Shown here: one piece after another, positions 14,544 to 20,799 of the stretch | Position numbering within the stretch: position 1 is the stretch's first letter | Layout: each line of letters opens with the position of its first letter | Assembly (NCBI GenBank): GCA_031417555.1 | Contig: JANOVV010000089.1 | Span: 1 to 20,799 of the forward strand | From: JADKIH01 sp031417555 | GTDB taxonomy: Bacteria; Bacteroidota; Bacteroidia; AKYH767-A; 2013-40CM-41-45 | Length of the DNA stretch: 20,799 nt | Direction: 5' to 3' | Notes under the pieces: generated by a model | The model's input: the letters and a program-made list of their open reading frames with translations, nothing else | The model's database searches: none | What the model was told of the DNA's origin: nothing | Position numbers and translations under genes: made by a program

Positions 14544-16958
14544 ATGGCGAAAAAAAAGATATCACATCTTAATGAAGAATTTGATGTCAAACTCTTCGCT
14601 ATAATTGCCAAGAGAAATTTTTACATCCTTGTCATCTTGATGGCGACCGCGCTGACGTCGGCTTTTCTATATCTCAGATATACACATCCGGTTTATCAGT
14701 CAGATGCCATTGTAAAAATTGGGACTGTCAACAATGCTACTGCAGTATTAAATATTCAAAGTCCGCAGATGTATGACGCTTTGGGAGTGAATCAGCTGGC
14801 CGGTGATATTGAAATATTACGTTCACGATTAATGGTAGACCGCGTGCTTTCAAAAATGCCTTTGGAAGTAAGTTATTATGCGCAGGGAACCGTACTTGAT
14901 GAAGAGTTATATAAAAACTCTCCTTTTGAAGTTGAATTTTATCAGCTGGACTCAGGCATATGTGATTTTCCTTTTTACATTAAGTTCTTAGAGAACAAGC
15001 GTCTTGAAATGATCAATAACTGGAATGGAAATAAACTGGAAGGAATCTATAACATTGGCCAATGGTATACAATACCGGGAATGAAATTCAGAATAAATAT
15101 TTTGAATTATGAAACCATACAGAAACAACAAAATCAAATCAAACAAGACCCATTTTATTTTATTATAAATAACCCATCAACTCTTTTAGGCCGGTATTTT
15201 AGCCACTCAAGTGTTGTTTTATTAAATCAAGGAGCACAGACAATTAAAATTTCGTTTACAGACAAGAATGCTATAAAAGCAGCTGACTTTGTAAACACTA
15301 TGGCAAAAGAATATGATGAATATGACAAAGAAAATAAATCGGCCGGGGCAAATAAGTCGCTTGAATTTATAAACGAAACCATAAATACTATCGATGGAGA
15401 ATTGAAGAATTCAGAGTTTTCATTGGAATTATTTAAGAAGCAGAATAAAATTATAAACCCTGTTCAAAATGCCACGGACGTTTTAAATCATATAAACACA
15501 TTGGTCGATCAGCGGGTAGAAATGCAACTGAATGCTGCAATTCTAACACGACTTGAGAAAGACATATTAAACAATAAACGTTTAGATCAGATTCTACCAC
15601 TTTTAGCAGGCACCTATTCTGATCAGCTTATTCAATCAATGGTGGTTCGTATTCAGGAGCTGGAAGACAAACGTTCGAATATGAAATTTCAGGCGACGGA
15701 AGAAAATGCCGCTATCAAATCACTCGATATCGAAATAGATCGTCAACGAACGATGTTAACCTATGCTTTAAAGAATGCTACACAATCAATAAATGAAAAA
15801 GTAAAGAGTATTGATGAACGTATTTCCGACTTCGAATCCGGATTTACCGAACTACCGAGCAAAGAAGCAGAAATGGCCAGGTTGCAGCGTTTGTATGATG
15901 TAAATCAAAAATTTTATCAATTATTACTTGAAAAAAAGATTGAATTTTCGATCACTCGTGCCGGTATTGTAACTGATAATGTTATTTTACAACGAGGCCA
16001 GGTTAATTATGTTCCTCTTTCACCAAACCGTCGTTTAATTATTTCGGGAAGTATTTTAATTGGTTTTATATTAAGTTTCATTATAATTTTTATCAAGTAT
16101 CTAGTATATAATGAAATTACATCTCTCGAAGAAATTAACCAATATACAGATGCTTCTTTGCTTGGAATAATTCCAAAATATAAAAAGGATATTCCGATTT
16201 CTCAATTGTTGGTTGACAAAAATCCTAAGTCGGCAATTTCAGAATCCTTCAGGTCTGTCAGGACAAATCTTCAATTTATCAGCAATGAGCCCGGGCCTAA
16301 AATTTTAGCAGTTACCTCAACTATTTCCGGAGAAGGAAAAACATTTGTTGCCATAAATCTGGCCGGTGTTATCGCTTTCTCGGATAAGCGGGTGGTAATT
16401 ATTGACCTTGACATGCGGAAACCAAAAATTCACCTTGGCTTTAATGTAGAAAACGTGAATGGAATGAGTACTATACTTATCGGAAAAGATTCGCCGGATA
16501 ATTGTATTAACAAAAGCAGTTTAAAAAATCTCGACTTTATTACTGCAGGTCCAATTCCTCCTAACCCTTCCGAGCTGATATTAAGCGCAAGAATGACGGA
16601 GTTGTTAGATTATCTTAAATCTAAATATGATATTATCATTATTGATACTCCGCCTGTTGGAATTGTTACCGATGGTGTTGAAATAGTTCAGAAAGCAGAT
16701 TACCCGATTTATATTATTCGTGCACATTATTCAAAACGATTGTTTATTCGTAATCTTAATAAACTTATTGAAGAAAATAAAATACGGAATCTAGCTGTTG
16801 TATTAAATGGTGTTGAAATGTCACGTTTCAAATACGGTTATGGATACGGTTATGGATATGGTTATGGCTACGGTTATGGATATGGTTATTATGAAGATGA
16901 GAGTAAATTGCAATTAAGCCGTTGGCAAAAAATAAAATCTTTTTTTATATCAAGCTAA
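14544..16958 (+). CDS. Wzc-like polysaccharide co-polymerase and tyrosine autokinase
   Basis: This 804-residue protein joins a Wzz-type chain-length domain to a bacterial tyrosine (BY) kinase. TM1 is at about 27-46. The periplasmic part contains the Wzz domain, a long coiled-coil region (about 265-480) and the GNVR-like segment 'ELPSKEAEMARLQRLYDVNQ'. TM2 is at about 498-517. The cytoplasmic kinase shows Walker A 'STISGEGKTF' (Gly596 to Thr600), Walker A' 'VVIIDLDMRKP' (Asp621, Asp623) and Walker B 'IIIIDTPP' (Asp701). The C-terminus has a tyrosine cluster of unusual form: nine Tyr-Gly pairs then Tyr-Tyr (764-783). Wzc controls polymer length and export by cycles of phosphorylation of its Tyr tail with its octamer state. 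The gene lies between the Wza-like gene (4 bases) and the epimerase gene (13 bases). No cognate phosphatase gene is in the window. Confidence 0.95.
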   Translation: MAKKKISHLNEEFDVKLFAIIAKRNFYILVILMATALTSAFLYLRYTHPVYQSDAIVKIGTVNNATAVLNIQSPQMYDALGVNQLAGDIEILRSRLMVDRVLSKMPLEVSYYAQGTVLDEELYKNSPFEVEFYQLDSGICDFPFYIKFLENKRLEMINNWNGNKLEGIYNIGQWYTIPGMKFRINILNYETIQKQQNQIKQDPFYFIINNPSTLLGRYFSHSSVVLLNQGAQTIKISFTDKNAIKAADFVNTMAKEYDEYDKENKSAGANKSLEFINETINTIDGELKNSEFSLELFKKQNKIINPVQNATDVLNHINTLVDQRVEMQLNAAILTRLEKDILNNKRLDQILPLLAGTYSDQLIQSMVVRIQELEDKRSNMKFQATEENAAIKSLDIEIDRQRTMLTYALKNATQSINEKVKSIDERISDFESGFTELPSKEAEMARLQRLYDVNQKFYQLLLEKKIEFSITRAGIVTDNVILQRGQVNYVPLSPNRRLIISGSILIGFILSFIIIFIKYLVYNEITSLEEINQYTDASLLGIIPKYKKDIPISQLLVDKNPKSAISESFRSVRTNLQFISNEPGPKILAVTSTISGEGKTFVAINLAGVIAFSDKRVVIIDLDMRKPKIHLGFNVENVNGMSTILIGKDSPDNCINKSSLKNLDFITAGPIPPNPSELILSARMTELLDYLKSKYDIIIIDTPPVGIVTDGVEIVQKADYPIYIIRAHYSKRLFIRNLNKLIEENKIRNLAVVLNGVEMSRFKYGYGYGYGYGYGYGYGYGYYEDESKLQLSRWQKIKSFFISS
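16833..16892 (+). repeat. in-frame hexamer repeat encoding the (Tyr-Gly)9 kinase tail
   Basis: Nine hexamers of form TAY-GGN encode Tyr-Gly pairs, followed by two more Tyr codons. Both Tyr codons and three Gly codons are used, so the DNA repeat is not exact. That mixture argues that the protein sequence, not the DNA repeat, is being preserved. Confidence 0.9.
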
Positions 16959-16971
16959 CGATACGTATTGA

Positions 16972-17523
16972 ATGAAATTTACAACAACACCAATTGAAGG
17001 TTTGCTTTTGCTTGAGCCAAGAGTATTTGCAGATGAAAGGGGACATTTTTTTGAATCATTCAACGAAGTGGAATTATTGGATTATGGTATTAAAGGACCT
17101 TTCATACAGGATAATCAATCTGTAAATCATAAAAATGTTTTAAGAGGCTTGCATTTTCAAAAAGATCCTCATCAACAAGGAAAATTAGTCAGAGTAGTAA
17201 AAGGAAGTGTTATTGATGTTGTTGTAGATATCAGAAAGAAATCGAAAACATTCGGGAAACATTTTTCGGTTGAATTGAATGCAAAAGAAAAATTGATGCT
17301 TTGGATTCCGGCAGGCTTTGCTCATGGCTTTGTTTCATTGGAAGACGACACCATTTTTTTGTATAAAGTAACCGAATACTATCGCCCCATGGCGGAAAGT
17401 GGAATTATTTATAACGATATTGAACTAAATATAGATTGGAAAGTAACCAACCCATTGGTATCTCAAAAAGATAAAATACTTCCATCTTTCAATGAATTCA
17501 AGCAAAGTATGAATGTAAAATAA
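16972..17523 (+). CDS. rfbC: dTDP-4-dehydrorhamnose 3,5-epimerase family protein
   Basis: RmlC/RfbC inverts C3 and C5 of dTDP-4-keto-6-deoxyglucose on the way to dTDP-L-rhamnose. The 183-residue length is normal. The conserved cupin elements are present: 'FFESFNE', 'QDNQSVNHKNVLRGLHFQ' (His61, catalytic base), 'GKLVRVVKGSVIDVVVDIR' (Lys71), 'WIPAGFAHGFVSLEDDTIFLY' (His118), 'KVTEYYRP' (Tyr136, the acid position) and 'ELNIDW' (Asp155). All expected catalytic residues look intact. The gene starts 13 bases after the kinase gene. RfbA, RfbB and RfbD are not in the window. The related 3-epimerases and 5-epimerases that act on other dTDP- or GDP-sugars share this fold, so the exact substrate is open. 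Confidence 0.93.
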   Translation: MKFTTTPIEGLLLLEPRVFADERGHFFESFNEVELLDYGIKGPFIQDNQSVNHKNVLRGLHFQKDPHQQGKLVRVVKGSVIDVVVDIRKKSKTFGKHFSVELNAKEKLMLWIPAGFAHGFVSLEDDTIFLYKVTEYYRPMAESGIIYNDIELNIDWKVTNPLVSQKDKILPSFNEFKQSMNVK

Positions 17524-17578
17524 TGAATATTACCTTTATTAATCTTTACATTTTGGGAGAAAACATATCATCTGAATC

Positions 17579-18655
17579 ATGAATGTCAGCGATAATTACT
17601 ACTTAGCTGTTTACGGATTATTTTTCGGTCTATCGATCCTGTTTTCATTTCTGATAAACAGCCTCTTTCTTAAATTTGTAAAAACTTTGGGGATGCGTGA
17701 TAAAGACGATACTATTATCCGATGGGGCACCCAATCAAAGCCGGCAGTTGGAGGATTTTCGTTTTATATTATCTTTTTACTTTCGATAATTGTCTATTCA
17801 ATTTTTTTTGACAGCAATCAGGTATTTTTAAGTAAGCAATTTATAGGAATTCTTCTTGCTTCTATGTTAGGATTTCTGATCGGGCTAGCTGACGATGCTT
17901 ACAATACGCGTCCATTTTTAAAATTCAGTACTCAAGTTACCTGTGCAGTTATCTTGCTGGTAACCGGTACATACATAAACTTATCGTATCTTAATTATTT
18001 GAATTATTTTATTACAATTATTTGGGTAGTAGGAATTATGAACTCACTCAACATGCTTGATAACATGGATGGCATTACTTCTACCGTTTCAATAAGTATT
18101 ATTCTTTCTGCCATTGTTGTGATGTTATTTCATCATGAGTATGACAGCGTTTACTTTATGATTTTATTGGGTGTTATGGCTGCCTTACTGGCTTTTCTTT
18201 ACTTCAACTGGCATCCTTCTAAGATGTATATGGGAGATACAGGCAGTCAGTTTTTAGGCGTATTTCTGGCAGCTATTGGCATACGCTATTTATGGAATGC
18301 CGATCCTCCGACAGGCGATCTCATCAGTGCAAAAAATCTTTTTTTACCGATCATTGTTTTCATTATGCCTATTATAGATACGACTACAGTTGTAATTAAC
18401 AGACTAGGAAGAGGCCAAAGTCCTTTTGTTGGAGGTAAAGATCATACAACACATGCACTTGCCTATTTAGGATTAAGCGATACCCAGGTAGCTCTGGTTT
18501 TTTGGGCTTTGACATTTATTTCGCTTGTTCTCGTTGTTATAATGGAACAATTTCTTGGAGAATGGTCACACAACTATACATTTTTATTTTCCGGATATTT
18601 CCTGAGTATGTTTGGCATTTTCTTTTATGCAGCAAGGGCTGTTAGAAATAATTGA
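17579..18655 (+). CDS. WecA/MraY-type polyprenyl-phosphate sugar-1-phosphate transferase
   Basis: This 358-residue integral membrane enzyme has about ten TM segments and the family motifs in order: 'GLADDAYNT' (Asp105-Asp106, in the Mg-binding Asp pair region), 'NSLNMLDNMDGIT' (155-167), 'MYMGDTGSQFLG' (217-228) and 'GGKDHTTHALAY' (285-296, the His-x-x-x-His-like cytoplasmic motif). Such enzymes transfer a sugar-1-phosphate, often GlcNAc-1-P, from UDP-sugar to undecaprenyl phosphate and so start the lipid-linked repeat unit. The motif details fit the WecA/TagO/RgpG side of the family rather than MraY, but the sugar is not certain. It is 55 bases after the epimerase gene and converges with the RdgB gene with a single base between stops. 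Confidence 0.9.
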   Translation: MNVSDNYYLAVYGLFFGLSILFSFLINSLFLKFVKTLGMRDKDDTIIRWGTQSKPAVGGFSFYIIFLLSIIVYSIFFDSNQVFLSKQFIGILLASMLGFLIGLADDAYNTRPFLKFSTQVTCAVILLVTGTYINLSYLNYLNYFITIIWVVGIMNSLNMLDNMDGITSTVSISIILSAIVVMLFHHEYDSVYFMILLGVMAALLAFLYFNWHPSKMYMGDTGSQFLGVFLAAIGIRYLWNADPPTGDLISAKNLFLPIIVFIMPIIDTTTVVINRLGRGQSPFVGGKDHTTHALAYLGLSDTQVALVFWALTFISLVLVVIMEQFLGEWSHNYTFLFSGYFLSMFGIFFYAARAVRNN

Positions 18656-18656
18656 A

Positions 18657-19247
18657 TCAGGATTTTATATTAATTCTTTGAAATAAAAAATCGGAAAGTT
18701 TTTTAAGTGCAATTGCCCTGTGACTAATCCTGTTTTTTTCGGCTTCTTCCATTTCAGAAAAAGTTTTTTCATAACCATCCGGAAGAAAAACCGAATCATA
18801 TCCAAATCCCTTGTTACCACTTGGAATTTCCTTTATTTTTCCGTCGATTTGCCCTTCAAAAAAATATTCTTTTCCATCAATAAACAAAGATATAACAGTC
18901 CGAAAAAAAGCACGGCGATCCTTCACTCCCTTCATTTCAATTAAAAGTTTTTCAATATTTTCAGCAGAGTCAGCATTGGGTCCGGCAAATCGGGCAGAAA
19001 AAACCCCGGGCCGGCCATTGAGGGCAAAAACTTCAAGTCCTGTATCATCGGCAAAACAATCCATACCATATTTTTCAAAAACATATCTTGCCTTTTGAGA
19101 TGCATTGGATTTAATTGTCAGCCCCGTTTCCGGAAGATCATCGAAGCAATCAATATCTTTAAGACGTAACAATGTAAAATGCGAAGGAAGAATACTGCTT
19201 GCTTCTTTAAATTTATGGGTATTGTTAGTAGCAAATAGTAGACGCAT
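18657..19247 (-). CDS. rdgB: RdgB/HAM1 family non-canonical purine NTP pyrophosphatase
   Basis: The enzyme hydrolyses ITP, dITP and XTP to the monophosphates plus pyrophosphate, keeping deaminated purines out of nucleic acids. The 196-residue length is typical. Signature residues are visible: 'LLFATNNTHKFKEASSIL' (the (T/S)xNxxK motif) and 'CFADDTGLEVFALNGRPGVF' (catalytic Asp-Asp), with 'SARFAG'. Further on come 'GFGYDSVFLPDGYEKTFSEM' and 'KNRISHRAIALKKL'. It is a housekeeping gene on the minus strand inside an otherwise plus-strand polysaccharide locus. Its stop is separated by one base from the stop of the convergent WecA-like gene, so each transcript probably runs into the other gene. Confidence 0.95.
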   Translation of the reverse strand: MRLLFATNNTHKFKEASSILPSHFTLLRLKDIDCFDDLPETGLTIKSNASQKARYVFEKYGMDCFADDTGLEVFALNGRPGVFSARFAGPNADSAENIEKLLIEMKGVKDRRAFFRTVISLFIDGKEYFFEGQIDGKIKEIPSGNKGFGYDSVFLPDGYEKTFSEMEEAEKNRISHRAIALKKLSDFLFQRINIKS

Positions 19248-19308
19248 AAATGGCAGATTTGAAAGCTACAAAGTAATAAGAATTTAGAATCTATTTTTGT
19301 AAAATTTG

Positions 19309-19355
19309 TAAACGGTTTATAACAAAATAATTATTATCCGAGAAAACCTGCAGGT
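19309..19355. promoter_or_regulatory. two short palindromes in the rdgB-gmd divergent intergenic region
   Basis: TAAAC-G-GTTTA (19309-19319) and ACCTGCAGGT (19346-19355) are perfect short palindromes between the divergent start codons. Either could be an operator; neither matches a site I know. Confidence 0.2.
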
Positions 19356-19431
19356 AATTAACAATCGTTTTTATCTTACACCCATTAAAATCGGTATGTT
19401 AAACGATAACTTAAACTCATTACATAATTAG

Positions 19432-19439
19432 TATCTTTG
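19432..19439 (+). promoter_or_regulatory. -7 element for gmd
   Basis: TATCTTTG matches TAnnTTTG exactly. The ATG used for gmd lies 18 bases after it. A TTG at 19437 inside this element is in the gmd frame but is unlikely to be a start codon. No good -33 TTTG is visible. Confidence 0.55.
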
Positions 19440-19457
19440 AAAACGTATCAAAATAAA

Positions 19458-20570
19458 ATGAAAGTAGCATTAATAACAGGTATTACAGGTCAGGATGGAG
19501 CATACCTGGCAGAATTTCTTTTGAATAAAGGATATTTTGTTCATGGTATAAAGCGACGAAGTTCTCTATTCAATACAGAAAGAATCGACCATCTTTATCA
19601 CGATCCTCATGAAAAGAATGTAAACTTTAAACTGCACTATGGCGATTTAACAGATAGTACAAACCTGATCCGTATTATCCAGGAAACTCAACCGGATGAA
19701 ATTTATAATCTGGGAGCCATGTCTCATGTAAAAGTCAGCTTTGAAATTCCTGAATACACGGCCAATGCTGACGGTATTGGTACGTTAAGAATTCTTGAAG
19801 CGGTAAGGTTACTCGAACTGACTAAAAAAACTAAAATTTATCAGGCTTCCAGTTCTGAATTATATGGACTTGTTAGAGAAGTTCCTCAAAAAGAGACAAC
19901 ACCTTTTTATCCGAGATCACCGTATGCTGCAGCAAAATTATATGCTTATTGGATTACCGTTAATTACCGGGAAGCTTATGGAATGTTTGCTGCTAATGGA
20001 ATTTTGTTTAATCATGAATCCCCTATCCGAGGTGAAACTTTTGTATCAAGAAAAATTACCCGTGCGGTTGCCCGCATAGCTCTTGGTTTACAGGACGAAG
20101 TTTTCTTAGGAAACCTGGATGCTAAAAGAGATTGGGGACATGCTAAAGATTATGTAGAAGCTATGTATCTTATATTGCAGCAGCCGATAGCCGAAGATTT
20201 TGTAATTGCAACAGGGATTACAACTTCTGTTCGTGAATTCTTCCGCCTTGCTTGTCTGGAAGCCGGAATGGAAATAGAGTTCCGCGGAAGTGGAAAAGAT
20301 GAAAAAGCATTTGTCGTTAATTGTAATAAACCTGAATTTAAAGTTCAAAAAAACAAACCAATACTCAATATCGATGAACGATATTACAGGCCTTCCGAAG
20401 TAGATTTATTAATAGGAGATGCAACAAAAGCAAAAGAAAAATTAGGGTGGTCGCCTAAGTATGATTTAAAAATGCTTGTTAAAGAAATGATGGCATCCGA
20501 TATTGATCTTTTCAGAAAAGATAAATACCTGAAAGAAGGCGGACACAATGTTTTAAATTATCATGAATAA
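19458..20570 (+). CDS. gmd: GDP-mannose 4,6-dehydratase
   Basis: Gmd converts GDP-D-mannose to GDP-4-keto-6-deoxy-D-mannose, the precursor of GDP-L-fucose, GDP-rhamnose, perosamine and colitose. I set the start at the ATG at 19458 (370 residues, beginning 'MKVALITGITGQDGAYLAEF'), because a longer frame would start within the promoter element. It is an extended SDR: the NADP-binding Gly motif 'TGITGQDG', 'YGDLTDS', the substrate region 'SSSELYG', and catalytic Tyr156/Lys160 in 'SPYAAAKLYAYW'. The region 'LFNHESPIRGETFVSRKITR' and 'RDWGHAKDYVEAMYLILQQ' are also typical. The length is close to the family norm. It is followed, with an 8-base overlap, by the GDP-L-fucose synthase gene, so GDP-L-fucose is the likely product of the pair. 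Confidence 0.97.
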   Translation: MKVALITGITGQDGAYLAEFLLNKGYFVHGIKRRSSLFNTERIDHLYHDPHEKNVNFKLHYGDLTDSTNLIRIIQETQPDEIYNLGAMSHVKVSFEIPEYTANADGIGTLRILEAVRLLELTKKTKIYQASSSELYGLVREVPQKETTPFYPRSPYAAAKLYAYWITVNYREAYGMFAANGILFNHESPIRGETFVSRKITRAVARIALGLQDEVFLGNLDAKRDWGHAKDYVEAMYLILQQPIAEDFVIATGITTSVREFFRLACLEAGMEIEFRGSGKDEKAFVVNCNKPEFKVQKNKPILNIDERYYRPSEVDLLIGDATKAKEKLGWSPKYDLKMLVKEMMASDIDLFRKDKYLKEGGHNVLNYHE

Positions 20571-20799
20571 AACATCGCGGATATTTATTGCAGGTCATAA
20601 TGGAATGGTCGGATCATCTATTCTTCGTATCCTTAAAAAAAGGGGATTCGAAAACCTAATTTATTTAAGTTCAAAAGAGTTGGATTTGCGTAATCAAACT
20701 GCTGTTCAGGATTTTTTTTCCAGAGAAAAGCCTGAATATGTTTTTATGGCGGCGGCTAAAGTCGGCGGTATACAGGCAAACAATATTTTCAAAGCAGAT
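20563..20799 (+). CDS. fcl: GDP-L-fucose synthase, partial at window end
   Basis: The frame starts at an ATG that overlaps the gmd stop by 8 bases and stays open to the last base (79 codons). The beginning 'MNKTSRIFIAGHNGMVGSSI' carries the NADP-binding GxxGxxG motif. 'ELDLRNQTAVQDFF' and 'PEYVFMAAAKVGGIQANN' are the expected next elements of Fcl/WcaG. The enzyme epimerises and reduces the Gmd product to GDP-L-fucose. The catalytic Tyr-xxx-Lys lies beyond the window, so this is identified from the N-terminal third and its position after gmd. Confidence 0.93.
   Translation, partial: MNKTSRIFIAGHNGMVGSSILRILKKRGFENLIYLSSKELDLRNQTAVQDFFSREKPEYVFMAAAKVGGIQANNIFKAD

Noticed and set aside
18811..19098. 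95-codon plus-strand frame over rdgB
   Set aside because: Antisense to an intact conserved gene and without recognisable domains.
19346..19355. 10-base palindrome considered as a strong operator
   Set aside because: A single short palindrome without a second site or nearby regulator; kept only as a low-confidence feature.
1..20799. Search for defence systems, toxin-antitoxin pairs, tRNA or prophage genes
   Set aside because: All substantial genes are explained as envelope, housekeeping, secretion-cargo or polysaccharide genes; none shows such signatures.

Overview
The window looks like chromosomal DNA of a Bacteroidota member. The base composition is AT-rich. Two secreted proteins end in type IX secretion (T9SS) type A sorting domains. 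RecA has the sequence style typical of the phylum, and several genes are preceded by the Bacteroidota -7 promoter element TAnnTTTG with little or no Shine-Dalgarno sequence. The genus cannot be fixed from the sequence alone.

Region 1 (1-3945) is accessory and partly decayed. It carries two plus-strand T9SS cargo genes: a protein of W/Y-rich repeats with PKD-like domains, and a parallel beta-helix protein. An IS1380-like transposase remnant with an in-frame stop lies between them, on the minus strand. A short N-terminal fragment of a likely methyltransferase follows them. Region 2 (3946-12226) is all minus strand: an unrecognised polytopic membrane protein coupled to a TPR lipoprotein, then recA with a clear terminator, then a three-gene operon (DUF2807/GIN-domain protein, PadR regulator, PspC-domain membrane protein), then an FKBP-type prolyl isomerase lipoprotein with its own terminator. 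An AT-rich repeat tract separates recA from the PspC gene. Region 3 (12548 to the end) is a surface-polysaccharide locus on the plus strand: a GT4 glycosyltransferase, a Wza-like export lipoprotein, a Wzc-like tyrosine autokinase/co-polymerase, an RmlC-type epimerase, a WecA/MraY-type initiating phosphotransferase, GDP-mannose 4,6-dehydratase, and the first 79 codons of GDP-L-fucose synthase. One housekeeping gene, the RdgB/HAM1 nucleotide pyrophosphatase, interrupts it on the minus strand.

Region 3 reads as one end of a capsule/exopolysaccharide cluster. The WecA-like enzyme would prime undecaprenyl phosphate, the GT4 enzyme would extend the repeat unit, Gmd and Fcl would supply GDP-6-deoxyhexose, and the Wzc/Wza pair would control chain length and export. 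The rest of the cluster (flippase, polymerase, further transferases and the other dTDP-sugar genes) must lie outside if it exists. I found no CRISPR array, tRNA, rRNA, prophage or convincing new defence system. The least explained items are the GIN-PadR-PspC operon with an inverted repeat over its promoter region, the membrane protein/TPR pair, the (YG)9 tail of the kinase, and paired inverted repeats upstream of recA.
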